Positions 10,172-22,531 of a stretch of 64,000 bases of DNA are shown here, piece by piece. Numbering within the stretch: position 1 is the stretch's first letter; every line of letters starts with the position of its first letter. This DNA comes from Aaosphaeria pasadenensis (lineage: Eukaryota > Ascomycota > Dothideomycetes > Pleosporales). The notes under the pieces were generated by a model. The model made no database searches and was not told where the DNA came from. It saw only the letters and a list, made by a program, of their open reading frames with translations. The position numbers and the translations under genes were made by a program. The DNA lies in assembly GCA_022813625.1 (NCBI GenBank), contig JAKLMB010000048.1:7628-71627 (forward strand). Reading direction: 5' to 3'.

Positions 10172-11032
10172 TAACTAGAGGTGGGTACAATGCATCACAA
10201 CGTGCATCCTAGTGAATTTGCCTTATGCAGTAATCTTGATACCATAAAAAACATGTCATGTGTCACGGTGAAACAGGGTTTAAGTCCGTATATATTTGAG
10301 GCAGTTTGCGCTCCTGTACAGAGTAGTTTACTGAACAAGATTTATTTGCATCAACACTTGCTATAAATAATAAATACCAATGAAATATGTCCAGCCCGTT
10401 TCACTGGATGAATTTTCTGAATTACTTCCTAGGAACCTGAGTTTCAATTTAAGGCCACATGCCCTGAATAACAATCTACGTTTATAAATCGTTCGTCAAC
10501 CTATCTATAGAGACGGCTTTCCAAAAATGTCTGCGAAAAACTCGTGCTCCGGCAAACAATCTTGAAAACCATTAATGTGCGAGGCAATCATGGCAAAGGA
10601 CGTTCGACGTCGTGCGTTAGGGCCTGTACAGTGATATTTGTAAGAGGTGAAGGAGGATCCACGCCCTTCAAGGCTTCGGTAATACAACGCCAAGACGACT
10701 TCTGAGGCGGAACGGTTTAATTACTTCCAGGGTTAGAACACGTGGCTCGACCGGCCCAGCGCGGCAATTTCCTGGACTCAAAGTCCGTGAAAGTGTCCAA
10801 CATCTGCCTCTCCAACCTGCCTGTTAGTTGCAAAAATACATCGTGGCTTTACAAAGCTATGCGTTCCTTAATAGCGGTCCTTGTACGCGAATCGTTGAAC
10901 CCTCTTTGAAGACCTAGGCTAACGTTGCGCAGGACAGTAAAAATGATGAGCGTTTCCTTAACAACGCCCGCATCAATATCCACGAGGCAGAAGTACGAGT
11001 GCCATGATATAATTGTTCTTGCTAATCTAAGA
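10172..11032. other. Intergenic, no gene seen
   Basis: Only short ORFs without motifs (for example 10849-11127 on the minus strand, which overlaps the next gene antisense). Nothing supported. Confidence 0.45.
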
Positions 11033-11033
11033 T

Positions 11034-12580
11034 AGTTCATTTCATTAGGCAAAGCCTTCCTATCAGCACTTGCAGTGGCAGCCACTGAAGATTTAGAATT
11101 GGTTTGCTCTAGGCTTTTGCCACACAAGGTTACATTTGCTCGGGGCTCCGATAGCTTTGTGCCAGGTTGGCAGAATCCTCAGGCTTCTCAGAACATAGCC
11201 TCCTCTCCGCCGGGACGTACTGAAGGCTGCGACCCTCACAATTCCATCACCGATCATAACGCGTCCCCTGCAAACCATTGTCCACAGCTGCCCACTGAAC
11301 CAATCGCTGACCAAGACCTCTTTGCTACCTATACTACCTTAGACGATGCGTACTCCAACAACATTCCTGCAGACCTGGGAACTGGAGACATTTGTGACAA
11401 CGAAGAGATGCAAGGCTATGCACAAACCCTTATACCGGTCCATGGCCCAGGTCCCTATTCTGCCTCACGTAAACATCCAGAGTTACCAAGCATGTGTGAC
11501 CAAGCTGAAGATATGTCCGATCTAGTAATTAGCAACGCGTGTAACATTATGCCATCTGCTAACCCGTCCTCACCACCGGTTAGCATATCGTCAACACATA
11601 GATCCCCTTCTCAATCTACCTTCCCGAAAGCATTCAGCATCTTGATGTCTACATACAGTGAGCACGCTCAGGAACCCCTCTCGGCCGAGACTATTATAGA
11701 GATCATCAAAGTCGGTGACAATTTTATTCGTGAGGACCTAGTAAGCTTCATTGAAGCTTTCTGTCTTGCGTGGAGTCGAAATGGTGGTTGGGATCGGCCT
11801 CCATTGTTGGACCCAACCCGCGGCGGCACAATAGTAGAGAAACTGTTCAACGGATTTCGCTGTGCTGAAATACTCGAGCAAGGTTCTACAGTGGATCCTG
11901 TAAGGCTACGGATAGCACGCGTCGCCCTCTATCACTACTATGAGCAACTACGCATCGATGCGCGAGGTGACCCTCACTTGATCAAGCGCCGTACTCGTGG
12001 TAGAAATATGGCGAGTGTTGCCACTGATAAGATTCTAGAGATAATGTATAGTATTACAAAAGACCAGGTTAGCCCGCGGACGTGGAAACGACGGCGCGAC
12101 AATCTACAGAAGCATAAGAAAATCGGTAAACGCTGGAGCATAGTGGTCAGTCATCTCGGACTAGGGATTCTGTTGACATGTCATCCTATCCTTGGATCTC
12201 ACATGTAAGTAACCCCTTATTAAGTAAAGCGAGCTCACCAAGTATAGCAACGACACCAGTTTCACCGAGGTAATGGTATCAGCTCTCTTGATGTATATTA
12301 TCAACGTGTTCCCTGAAGGCGTTAGGGTCAGCCATATGCTGGACTCATTAGTCAAGTCTCTGATGGAAGGTGGACCACCGTCTTCCTCTTGGGCAGGCGA
12401 AGTAGTCATAACTACTATCTCTGATTACACGCAATGCGGAGAGATGGAGTCCCATTATTGTAAGGATGCATGGCAGTCGGTAGAGGTTCCGGAGGGTTTT
12501 GTGCGAATAATGTAAGCAATTGACCTATCTTGATTTTAACATTTTTGCACATACTTTTCCGCTCTAGTCCGCCTGTGTGA
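11034..12580 (+). CDS. Hypothetical protein, three exons seen
   Basis: The exon open from about 11034 runs to 12204. Introns 12205-12247 (GTAAGT..TATAG, 43 nt) and 12512-12567 (GTAAGC..CTCTAG, 56 nt) join it to 12248-12511 and 12568-12580 with exact phase, ending ..FVRIIPPV. The first in-frame ATG is 11408, so either the protein starts there or a 5' exon is missing; a 3' splice-like ATAG stands just before 11034. The N-terminal half is Ser/Pro-rich and disordered. The second half is helical (SAETIIEIIKVGDNFIREDL, RIARVALYHYYEQLRIDA), then basic (TWKRRRDNLQKHKKIGKRW), then hydrophobic. No frame damage. Function unknown. Confidence 0.6.
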
Positions 12581-13175
12581 TGGTGCGTTGGATGCATTTC
12601 ATGGACTGAGAGTCCACGAAATCCCTGGAGTCTTGGCGGTACAACTGTACAGCAGCTATTTAAGCGCTCTCCCCAGGCCTGCTTCTCATTCGTAGGTTAG
12701 ACACGCCGTCTACGGTTATAAGTAAAGACAGAAAGCGTTACTGCTATTCCTTGTCACATCCAAATGGTTCGAGGCAGAGTATTCAATGATAAAGGGCAAT
12801 CGTGGATTCAAATAAATATAGCTCAACGCAAGGCAAGGCAACCTAATCACAAGGTCGAGGGAGTCTTAGAGGTACAAAAGATGTTATTGCTGAGACTAGC
12901 GGCCCAAGAAAACCGAGTAAAGGGTTTTGGTCCAGGAGAGGGACAGGGAAATGGCGCTCAATCAAAAGCCGGCCTTGAACGGCTTAAGATGGACACCGCT
13001 CAGGCAGTTCAGGGTACATGGAGCAAAGTAACTTAGTACAGTAGAACCACGTGCACTACATAATCAAGTTTACGATCAAGATAAGTTCTTGTTTGGTAGA
13101 CTTCGGGGAAATTGTGTTCCGTTGTCTCCATAACGAGAGCTCGTAGTTCATAAGCACCTATTTTATAAACATTTC
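12581..13175. other. Intergenic, no supported gene
   Basis: A 90-codon plus-strand frame at 12764-13036 (ATG start) is basic and Gln-rich without a known motif. I cannot tell it from chance. Confidence 0.4.
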
Positions 13176-13447
13176 GTTTATTTTAACATCCTGTTGATTG
13201 TATCAAGACGTTTATTTTAGCATGAAGTTTATTCTAGCAGGGCGTTTATTTTAGCAGGGCGTTTATTTTAACAGGACGTTTATTCTAGCATGAAGTTTAT
13301 TCTAGCAGGGCGTTTATTTTAGCAGGGCGTTTATTTTAGCAGGACGTTTATTCTAGCATGAAGTTTATTCTAGCAGGGCGTTTATTTTAGCAGGACGTTT
13401 ATTCAAGTAGGACGTTTATTCAAGTAGGACGTTTACTTTAGCACCTT
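13176..13447. repeat. 17-bp minisatellite with 68-bp higher-order period
   Basis: Units of the form gtttattytagcakgrm follow each other without spacers. The variant ending catgaa recurs at 13221, 13289 and 13357, exactly 68 bp (four units) apart, so the array grew by copying four-unit blocks. AT-rich, and placed between two genes. Confidence 0.9.
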
Positions 13448-13582
13448 AATGAAATAAACGTGAACACCCGGAAAAGGTAAGGTATACTCAAGAACTTAAC
13501 TGCCTACTCAGGATCGGTGGTTGAGGCCTCTTCCAGACGGCTTTGACTTTCAGCGGCCATGGGCCGGCCAGATTATGCATCA

Positions 13583-14150
13583 GTATAGATAAGTTACTAT
13601 TCCACTTTTTGCTTGCATCTTCCTGCAACTAGTGTCGAGTTCGGGGGGAGGAAGTGAGCATCCGCGGCAGGTGCACACGAAATTGAAGGCATCTTGGAAA
13701 GGTCCGTCGTGACGTGGAAACTCCACCTCTGTCATACGGTATAGTGATCTCCCCTCCTGCTTCAATTGGGGGGATTGCGTGAATGGTTTCGTGCTCTACA
13801 TTGCTATTCCAGTTGTTGTGAGAATTGGGAACACAGCTGTGATAAATCAAACAAATCGTAGGATACACTGCGCCGACAGTGGAGCCAGATCCGCAAGGTA
13901 GTGCATTTGTTTTGAAGATGGTAGCAAAAGGGAGCTTTCCTGGGCTTCTGTTGTGCAGAGATAGGAATTGTCGCTGCGAATTCTTGGGCAGAGCTTTCAA
14001 CTGTGCCGCGAGCTTCGCTTCCAATCTCTCCAGTGGCATTCAACCTGCTTTCAGAAGTGGTTTTTCACACAGGATTCGAGTTCCCTCTGGTATATTGACT
14101 CGGGGAATAAGCCCTCTACCTTTTCCCTCAAGATGTGTGATCATAAACAT
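13583..14150 (-). pseudogene. SET-domain methyltransferase relic
   Basis: Read on the minus strand from ATG 14150: GKGRGLIPRVNIPEGTRIL is the N-terminal SET strand. A TGA at 14040-14042 interrupts it. Then come ERLEAKLAAQLKALPKNSQR, GAVYPTICLIYHSCVPNSHN (N-H-S-C-x-P in active members; Asn is Tyr here), then IEAGGEITIPYD (the E-E-I-T-I-x-Y motif, one Glu now Gly). The frame then shifts near 13690 and the post-SET piece CTCRGCSLPPPE is found in the ORF 13765-13580. It resembles SMYD/ASHR1-like lysine methyltransferases. Key residues are lost, a stop and a frameshift are present, so it is dead. Confidence 0.75.
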
Positions 14151-15159
14151 TAAACTTTCAGGATTTCGGAGTGGTTCCATCCTATTCCATCCCATCCAGA
14201 GACGGCGACCCACAGGCGGGAGTTGGGTTCATACCGGCGTCGACACCTATGGCTGTGATCAATATTCAAGAAGGATCTGATAGGGTAATTAGATTGCAAA
14301 TTGTATGAAGTAGTCTTGCTCGGTCAGCGCCGATTGAGGACGATATTGGACGGCGGTTCTTATATAGTTCTCCTTGGAGGAATTGTTACAGCACAAGACC
14401 CCACCTCGTATACATTCCTGTTTAAAAATGTTGCAAGGTATGTGGTACGGCAGTATCAGCTATGCAAAATGGTAAACAGATCTGAATCGGTATGCAATCC
14501 TCAATGTGTGTTCCGCCAGGGCGGCATGACGACGCGGGGGATGAGGAGGATGGAAAAGAATCTGGATCAATTACTCAGTCAATACAAGGCCTCCAACTGA
14601 CCGTATAGAAGCACCGAGTACTGTTATTTCCATCGTATGGCATCAAACTTTAACTCGTTAATAGGTGTTATTCTTCAGCTAGGATTTGAATTACACCGAT
14701 GAGTAAAGGCAGATATACAGGATTAAAACAAGGAGATATGTAATTATCATCAAATGAAGAACTGGCTAATTATACATAAGACGACTTGGAAAAAGAAGAG
14801 TTTGGTTTGCTTCCACCTATTCCTCACTCTTCGTAGCGAGCCTCCCTTGAGGGAGTATGATTTTACGTACCATAGACTTCACCCCTAAGAATGTTGCTTG
14901 AAGGATCGCACGAAAGGCTTCAAGCTGATATGTGCAGTAGCTCTTACTGTTACATCAACAGTCCCGCATGCCGCGCTTGTTGTGACACAGGATTTAGCCA
15001 ACAGTCAAGAAGCGGGCTGACCCCTCAACTTTCAGTTGCTAATCCAAAGCATCTCTCATCAAATTCGCTACCTTCACGTACATACAGCATTATAACGTTT
15101 TCCGTCCACAGCTCCCTTAGCAGCGGAGCCCAACATGTACAAAACAAAACATTGCGACA
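14151..15159. other. Intergenic, one doubtful ORF
   Basis: A 99-codon plus-strand frame at 14301-14600 (no ATG at its start; ends ..MEKNLDQLLSQYKASN) has a helical tail but no motif. Otherwise nothing is supported. Confidence 0.35.
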
Positions 15160-15432
15160 ATGGCGAGCTGGAACGGCTGTAGCTACGAGTGCTACATCTG
15201 CCACCGAGAACATGAAACTCTTGGAGCATTGAATCAACATCTGAACTCATTGGTGCATCGCGAGAAACTGTACCATTGCCCGAATAGAAGCTGCAGTCGT
15301 GACTTTGTGGGATTGGCATCGCTTTTCAATCACCTCGAGAGTGAAAGCTGCGGTTTTGTGCGATTCGAAAAAGTCCAGCAAAAGTTTCATAGCTTCATCA
15401 CTGGACAACAGAAGTTGATTAGCTTCGCATAG
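15160..15432 (+). CDS. Small C2H2-type zinc-finger protein
   Basis: ATG 15160, 90 residues. The first finger is CYICHREHETLGALNQHLNS followed by LVH (C-x2-C-x12-H-x4-H). The second is CPNRSCSRDFVGLASLFNHL (C-x4-C-x12-H) with the C-terminal ligand in ESESCGF. The tail is FEKVQQKFHSFITGQQKLIS. This matches a recurring fungal pattern in which two closely spaced fingers end the protein, so longer homologues may exist and an upstream exon may be missing. Likely nucleic-acid or protein binding; the target is unknown. No damage seen. Confidence 0.6.
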   Translation: MASWNGCSYECYICHREHETLGALNQHLNSLVHREKLYHCPNRSCSRDFVGLASLFNHLESESCGFVRFEKVQQKFHSFITGQQKLISFA

Positions 15433-15678
15433 CAATCTCATCATCTTGAGCAAATTTCCCATCGCCACCTAGTTTGGGCCTACAATTTCTGGACGTATGA
15501 ATTGAACCAAAATATTGTTCAATTAAACATTATTTCTCGTCCATTATGGAACGCTATGGTCAGCCGCGGTGTCCAATACTCAGTTGGCTTCTTCATTACG
15601 ATAACATTCTTGCTAATGGCAGATGGATAGAGCAAAAACGAAGACCATGTTTCATCCTGTCTGCTCCTCTGCACCGCA
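15433..15678. other. Short convergent intergenic
   Basis: Separates the zinc-finger gene from the 3' end of the dynamin gene. Nothing seen. Confidence 0.5.
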
Positions 15679-17937
15679 CTACTCCTCGAGCTCACGTCCA
15701 CTCTCCTCTAAAGCCCTCTTCAAAGCCCCCAGTTCTATCCGCCGATTACGGACGTGAGCATTCTCCGATGCAATTTTCATAAGATCGGCTTCAGGAAACT
15801 GGCTTGCACCCGTTGGACTGAAAATGTCGACAACCCGTCTCAAAATGTGACGTTCGATCACTTGTCGGCAAACATTATCTACGAATGTTTTCATGGCAAC
15901 CTAAAAAGTCAGCCTTGGTTTATACCTTTCACATGCCTTACGCCTTACTTTGTAATAGGCATCCAATGCCGTCAAAGCTTCTGAGCAAGCTTGCTGAGAC
16001 ATGTCCTCAATGACTCGTTTTCTCAAGACACCAACAAGTTTTTGGATATCTCCGGAAGTATTGCTGACATGGAGCTTCCCGTTAAAGTCATCAGTGATGG
16101 CTTTTCCTAGCCCCTTTTTCAGCGCTTGTTCTCGAGCATTCTGGATGTTATCTGTATAATAGTGGTTGTATGTGATCGGTGGTCCTTGTTCGTCAAGCAA
16201 GATTATTTCAAGCTCCTTCATTGCTTGCTGATAGTTTTTTTCAAGTATCAGCTGCGTGCGGCTCCGAATACTCCGACGGACTTGCTCGTCAGCAACCGTA
16301 TGTGTCAATGCCTCTCCTACGAATTTTCTGACTAGATCATTAATTTCTCGAACGTGCTGTCTCGCAATTTCCGACCAGCGACCCGATTGCTCGTGGTAGA
16401 GCTCTGACAAAAGAGCAGGGTTGTAGTTTCCCGGAAGTTCTCGTCCCCGCGTATTATGATATACCTGTGGGATTTTAGAGAGATCATAGATATTGACATA
16501 GCAGAACCCACTTTCAGTATCCAGTCCAACATTTCCTCTCTAGAAACCGACATTTGGCCACCTCCGCTCATGTGTTTGAGATGCTGTGACTGTTCTGGTT
16601 TGAGGTTGTCCTCCCATAGGTCAAAAATGTCTTGAGCTGGTGAAGAAATTCTCCTTTTTGCACCATTAGTCCTCATGTACGCTGCAAATTTCTCGTTCTC
16701 CTGGTGTACCAGTGCTTAAGCGGGAGCTGTTCATAGCCATATTAAAGAAAGCAGCGTCCCGCCCATCATAGTTCCCATCCAAAGCGGCGTTGGTAAGATT
16801 GAAAAATTCCAGGCTAAGATGGATTAGATACGTGCGGATCTGCTCTACTGAAGACCGTTCGGGACCAATCTGATCAAGCTCTCGCTGAACGTTCATCATC
16901 AGTTCCTGAACTTCCTTCCGCACCTTAGGTAGCTCGCGCTCAATGTGGTTCTCCAGGAGGTCTTGGAGAAAGGTGCGAAGATTTTCAATTCCGATTCGGG
17001 AGGAATCCATGCTTTGTTCTTTCCAGGGACTGGCTTTAAAGAAATCTGCTTCGAGTTGATTTCTCTGTTCCCAAGTAATTCCACTCCGCAGCTGTACAGG
17101 AGAGGGATTTTTCAGAAGAAAAAATCCTAGGCGAAGCTTTATGTTATCCAAATTTTTTACTAGGTCAGCAATGCGATGCTCAGTTCCCAAATTAATAAGG
17201 TCAGGTTTCGTGATGATTCCGACCGTGCGCTCGCCGGCTCCATCGAAAGTACGCGCTCTTTGTATGATCTTCTGGGTGTCGATATCATTATTGGCTTGTA
17301 CAACGGCGAGGATGATAGTTCTGGAGCTCCTCATGTAGTCATCCACGAGGCCTTCTACGATGTTGATATCGTCCGCATCATCCGAAACGGAAATGAGACC
17401 AGGTAAATCAACCACGGTAAGATGAAGACCAGTTTGTCCGACAACCTCGAGACGAAGGACGTCGGCAGCAAACGTGACTAGACATGCGGAAGGGTCCGAG
17501 TCCTTTCCCCGAACCCCCATGAGGACGGAAGCCTCCAGTATGATCAGAGGAAGCTCATCAAAGCTAGACAGTTGTCTCTTGAAAGACTGCATCTTCAGCT
17601 GCTCGTCAACGGAGCGGTGCTTTGAAGGTAGAATTGTTGCCGTGATTGTATTTCTTCCAGGTTGATGTCGGAGGATTATCTCCGTAGCGAATCGTGTGCA
17701 TAGCCCATCTTCCCGAGGAAATGGTATTCCAGTGATGCCCTCCAGTACGGAGCTTTTCCCCGCAGACTGGTCCCCACAAACGACAATTTGAGGCAGGGAA
17801 ATATGATCACCGACACCTTTTGCTCGGACTCTATCGATCTGGTTCAATCTTTCTGAGCATCTCGATGTCTGTAGACCGGTAATTCCACCAGTATTTTGGA
17901 CTGCGAGATTTTCCCACTCCTCGCTGTTGGATTCCAT
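15679..17937 (-). pseudogene. Dynamin-like GTPase gene with one frame break
   Basis: ATG 17937; about 720 codons. Exons 17937-16512, 16464-15949 and 15900-15679 are joined by introns 16465-16511 (47 nt) and 15901-15948 (48 nt, ending CTGACTTTTTAG) in exact phase. G domain: GDQSAGKSS (residues 55-63, P-loop), DLPG (177-180), TKPD (243-246). A middle/stalk region follows (GRELPGNYNPALLSELYHEQ), then an effector domain with KTFVDNVCRQVIERHILRRV. Dynamins pinch membranes by GTP-driven assembly; Mx and Vps1 relatives share this layout. Near 16720 the frame is off by one base (a one-base insertion or two-base deletion), which truncates the product unless it is an assembly error. All else is intact. 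Confidence 0.8.
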
Positions 17938-19171
17938 TGTGGTATAGAAGGAATACAGAAGGCACTTGTGATGCGTATCACTGCCTTGATGATGAGTTAA
18001 AAATATACGTTCCATGCCTTGAATAAGGGAGACATGCGGTGAACCACATATGCAAGGGTATACTGCCATGCACGCTGCATGCAGTTGCATGGCTGCGAAC
18101 AACACAAGTGTTACGCTTGCGGATCAACAAAATAATCCACAGCAATCATCCAAGCCGCTTCGACAACTATACTGCCCGAGACTGGCGAAAACGTCAGCAT
18201 CTTCTCCCATTACGTCGCAAATATATAACCGCTTGCATAGCATTGGACTGAAGAATCGTAGCCGGGAACATACGCGGTCAGCAAGATTCAGCCTCTGTCC
18301 GTTGGTTTACTTGCATTCCTACGATTGTTGAGGCACAATCAAAGGCAAGAAGAGCTGCAAAGAATTCTTACTGTAGGCTGTTGGAACTCTCGGAAAATTT
18401 ATTACCAAATCATCACTAGAATACGATACAAAACTTTAATCCCTAGCATATCACAATTCAGTGGTAGATTCCAGGGGTTCGCCTCTTTAGATAAGATTGA
18501 GGGCTATGGTCACCTCCATGCCAAGAAAACTAGGAAGCATGTCTGCTCTCCACACCCTAACATAGCTTAACTCCTTCAAGCGCATACATTGCCCCCCACC
18601 TATATTGAGATCACAAGCACATTTTAGTCAAAACAAGCGGATAATTACTAGGGACAGCGAGCGTTGTGCCCTACAGCAGTTTATCGGCGAATGCGAACTT
18701 AGTGACTCGAAAGCACAGAATCGATGAAATGGACCAGCAAGAGGACAGTTCCTAAAAAATTCAAGAATAGAATCATTGATCTAACTCGAAGGCTCCAATG
18801 CCTCAACTTGTTTTTGCTTCTACATGGAATTATTTTCCGGCTGCGGATGTTTCCTGTGCAACATATTCAAGGTACACAAATGGATTCTCTCTGTATCAAA
18901 TACTGCCTGCATGATTTCGTCGCATTGGATGCGTCGTTTGTCCGTCGGATCTCGAAGGTCGTAGTTTGATGTATGGCCAGATTTTCGATTTTCTGGACGA
19001 CTTGGGGGCGTAGCTTGTTTAGAAGCACACAGTAGGCTACTCTGCGTTTTAGAAACTGCGAACTATTGCTCTGGACGCCTATTATTATGACGTACAACTC
19101 AGTTCTAACGATACGTCTTGTTCCTCCGTACCTTGATTGAGCGCCCATAATTTGCTGCAAAGGTCAGGCGA
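17938..19171. other. Intergenic or deeply decayed
   Basis: No exon chain could be followed. The plus-strand frame 18724-18969 may be the eroded start of the LRR-like remnant to the right. Confidence 0.4.
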
Positions 19172-20290
19172 TTGCGGGTTGACGTCTCGTGCGATAGCCA
19201 CAATGCTATAGATACAAATCTCCTGGAGAAATCAATCCAAGCGTCTAGGAATCTAGGAATCGCTAATATTTCTTGGACGCGGCGAATGAATGAAGGAGTA
19301 ACCACAATAGCGGGCCCAATACTCGCTCTTCTCCTTAAGATTGCGGATATTAGGATCCAATCTACGGAACACAATATTGTCTCTCAAACACCTGGCAAAC
19401 CGCTCTTTGCCGCCGAGACATACCAAAAACGGTAACATCTAATTTTCAGCATATCGAATTTCTCACTATTGGTGGCAATATCCTTACGCTATTGAAGTTT
19501 GACTTCCCGAAACTACGCATATTAAGTGTACGGGAAGTGATCACCTGCATGCTATATGCTCCCCGTACACTACCATCTGGAGGCAACAATATCGACAGCT
19601 TACATCTCGAAGTCACGTCTCATGTTGCGAACCCGGATCGCAGCAATCAATGGAGCGGTCGATTGAATCATCTCATCGCGGCATTGAAATAAAAAAGGAC
19701 TACGAAGATCTATATCGATTTGTGCCACCCAAGCACTTCAAAGGATAGCGATACATTTTCAGCCCAACATCTCATGGACCATTTGCAAGACGTCACGCCA
19801 GTCATAAGAGAACTTACTATCAGTTGTAAGCATGAGCAAGTGGGTAATAGATTTCGCCGAGGGCCGAATGCTTCGATTCAGAGATTTGTATCTCACAACA
19901 TTGATTACACCAGCCCGTCTTCGAAGAACGTCACTCTGCTTAGAAAAAGTGAATCAGTCCATCGCTGTTGCAAACCTAACCCTTCGCACCCACCCGAACT
20001 TCAAGATCGTGAAGTGCCAGTCGTCGAATTCTGAGCAGCGTCTTGCGAAGCTTTCAGTTTGCACCGCACCACGGGCTACCTTGGGCACTCAACGGCCAAT
20101 ACACAACCGAAATGTCAACGCTTTCTTCCATCTACTTCGACTTCGGAGGTGGGTGGTTATGAGAATGCTCTTCAATTTTTCGAAGTCCAGGGATTTTCGT
20201 ATCTGATACATCAAGTTCAGCCCGGATGTATCGGCAACACGTCAGCCGATGAACATAACATGAAAATTGGACAACATGACATTGCAGAAG
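19172..20290 (+). pseudogene. Possible F-box/LRR-like gene remnant
   Basis: Plus-strand pieces follow each other in changing frames: 19172-19435 (GVTTIAGPILALLLKIADI), 19461-19692 (HIEFLTIGGNILTLL, FDFPKLRILSVREVI, NNIDSLHLEV), 19832-20206 (LRRTSLCLEKVN, VANLTLRTHPNFKIVK) and 20059-20301 (ENALQFFEVQGFSYLI). The L-x2-L-x-L spacing resembles the LRR tails of fungal F-box proteins. The F-box itself was not found and at least three frame changes are needed. Low certainty on family, fair certainty that it is a coding relic. Confidence 0.4.
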
Positions 20291-20781
20291 CCTCTTTCTA
20301 GGGGAGCCATTAGCGTACGTAGCCGGAGCAGCGGCATATCAAAACAAGATGACATGCTTCAGAGTGGCAAGGTCAAGAATGAGTCGACGGACTTTGCAGA
20401 AATTTGGCAAGGGATTCAGAAATGTTGCCATACTGCTTGTATCAAGATGGCATACATCTGCTACGATGTTAGATGGGGCTGCTAATGACTTTCTGGTATG
20501 CTTTTCTCAACGATTTTGGGCTGATCGTGCGCCGTCCTTCCTTTGGCCGTTCTCGGAAACGATTCTTACTGGCTAGACTTGAACATAAAGAATTGCAAGG
20601 CTTAGTAAAGACAACAGCGATGACACCCTGAGGATGAATGCGCCCGCGACCGTGGTAGGATGCGTGACTGTGACGCTGCTGTAGTTGTTATCACGTGGGA
20701 CAGAGAGGCCCAAGTATATATGGACGTGTTCCTGGCTCGCAAAAGGACAATCTGTTTCCCCATCTCCTCCTTGATTCAAAC

Positions 20782-21565
20782 ATGACCAGCACTCTTACCT
20801 GGCTGTGGGACGACCTCGCCTTGATTCACTCTGACTCCGACTCCGACATGAATTCGAACTCGAACTTGGAACCAGTCACACCTCGAGGAAGGAAAAGAAG
20901 ACGCATAGGCAGGTAAGAGCTCGTCCTAGAATGACCAAATCTAATGAAGAACAGAAGAGCGACGTCCTGGACCGCAACTGCAATCGAAAGAGGTCCGTTG
21001 CTCTAGCTGCAGTGTAGTGTTTGCACATGACCAGATAGTCTACTTATTTCCTTTCTGTAAATGCGTAGGGTTCAGTCTCCTAACACCATTGGTCCTGTTT
21101 TACTAACGCCTTCTACAGATTTATTGCAATCATTGCATTCTTCGACCAGTACTTGACCAAATTCTCGCAAGTACAACCAACCACCTTGAAGCCACTGGTG
21201 ATCTGCTCAACTTGCTGCTACACAAAGAAACAATAGTACCGCAGTCTGTGCGGGAAATTGCGTCTTGTAAAACGCACAACGATATTCCTGGTGTGATCAA
21301 ATGTTATGGCACCGCCTGCACAATATGCTTAGGAGATAACTCTCCAAGCCAAGGTTGTGGATATCTTCCCTGTGGTAGGCGCAGCTCTCCTTTCTCCTAA
21401 GCAGACATATCTAACCTCGCAGGCCATACATTCTGCGAGCCTCACATCACGGAATGGTTTAACACGGCGAGGACATGTCCTACCTGCAGAATAAGTATTT
21501 CCAACAAAAAGCCGCATTTCAGGGGAGATGGTACTTATGTTCTTGCTTGGCCCCGATTCTGTTAA
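20782..21565 (+). CDS. RING-finger protein with N-terminal zinc module (copy 1)
   Basis: Four exons, 20782-20912, 20950-21064, 21119-21374 and 21423-21565, join in exact phase to 214 residues. The start is acidic/Ser-rich, with a basic patch (RGRKRRR). A first metal site is C61SSC64 ... C80KC82 / IYC85NHC88. The C-terminal RING is CTICLGDNSPSQGCGYLPCG + HTFCEPH + CPTC, with His in the sixth ligand place. The RING suggests an E3 ubiquitin ligase. Introns cut after CKC and inside the C-G of LPCG, the same places as in the gene at 25389-26472, so the two are paralogues. No damage. Confidence 0.8.
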
Positions 21566-21779
21566 CAATATCTCTTCCGTTCTGCGCCATTGGGCATCTA
21601 CCTTCGCATATAGCAAGGCGAACAGAGAGTAGATAATTACAATTTTCTTTTGCATTTTATTGGTACCGCTATGGACTTGTATGATGGTGCGTCCTTTTGC
21701 ACTGTTGACTACTACAAGTAACTAATCAACTTAAGAGTCAGATATGCTGTGCATCAAATAGAGTAATCAATTCATTAAG

Positions 21780-22177
21780 TTACATACAATCTATTCTTCT
21801 ATCCAGTGTTCTTACAGCTGTTGCTATTGGTCTGCGTATAACAGGAATATCCGTATTTTTACCATCACGGTAACATCCACAGTGTTGCCCTGATTGACAG
21901 CCACGTTTACGACTGCACCCTTCAGGTCCCCGCTTGAACTTCTGAATTAACGTGTTAGTCGTTGTTCACGATTTAGGTTTAACTTGCCAGGTCATACCCG
22001 AAGGATTTCCTGGAACTTGGCGAAGTCTTGTCCAGATCCCCATTGATACACTTTGGGTTTCTTTTTCCATGATTTTTGGATAACTTCAGCTTTGTCTAGG
22101 AATGGTGGCGGTAATTCTTCATTCGATAGCATGGGATACAGTTGCTGGAGATAACCGAATCTTATGTGCCTTGCCAT
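21780..22177 (-). CDS. Small hypothetical Cys-rich protein, two exons
   Basis: ATG 22177. Exons 22177-21998 and 21941-21780 are joined by a 56-nt intron (GTATGA..CTAACACGTTAATTCAG) in exact phase to give 113 residues. The first exon is helical (MLSNEELPPPFLDKAEVIQK). The second starts with a Cys-rich knot (GCSRKRGCQSGQHCGCYRDG) that could hold a metal or disulfides. No signal peptide. An upstream exon is possible. Family unknown. Confidence 0.55.
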
Positions 22178-22531
22178 CCTATGTGATTGCTAGAATGAAA
22201 AACCTGACATCAAGCCCAACGTTGGAGTAAAGGGACATGGATGTCGTTGCCTCTTGCAGACGCAAGCCAAGGAGCAATGGATCCCTGTACTTTAGCTCCA
22301 AGGCTCAAGCAATTGACGGGGATCTCAGTCCCGTCTTTCAGACGCCTCGCTACCTCACCGATCCAACCATTTCAGGAAGAATGTAGTCGCCATCCGCTGG
22401 CATCTGCCGTTTGGAATCGTGTATAGGTAGTTCATCAAGTGTTGACTCTGGAAAATCGAGAAGGAATTCAGTGGCGGACCTTGGTCGTTATTTAGTTCCG
22501 CAGGAACAAAGATAGCTAGCGAAACTTGCCT
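22178..22531. other. Intergenic, no gene seen
   Basis: No supported frame. Confidence 0.45.

Noticed and set aside
13176..13447. CRISPR-like array
   Set aside because: The units are directly adjacent without spacers, and the DNA is fungal nuclear; it is a minisatellite.
15901..15948. In-frame TAG at the end of a dynamin exon taken as a premature stop
   Set aside because: GTAAGG..GGCTGACTTTTTAG forms a 48-nt intron that joins DAYYK to VAMKTF in phase, as in other dynamins.
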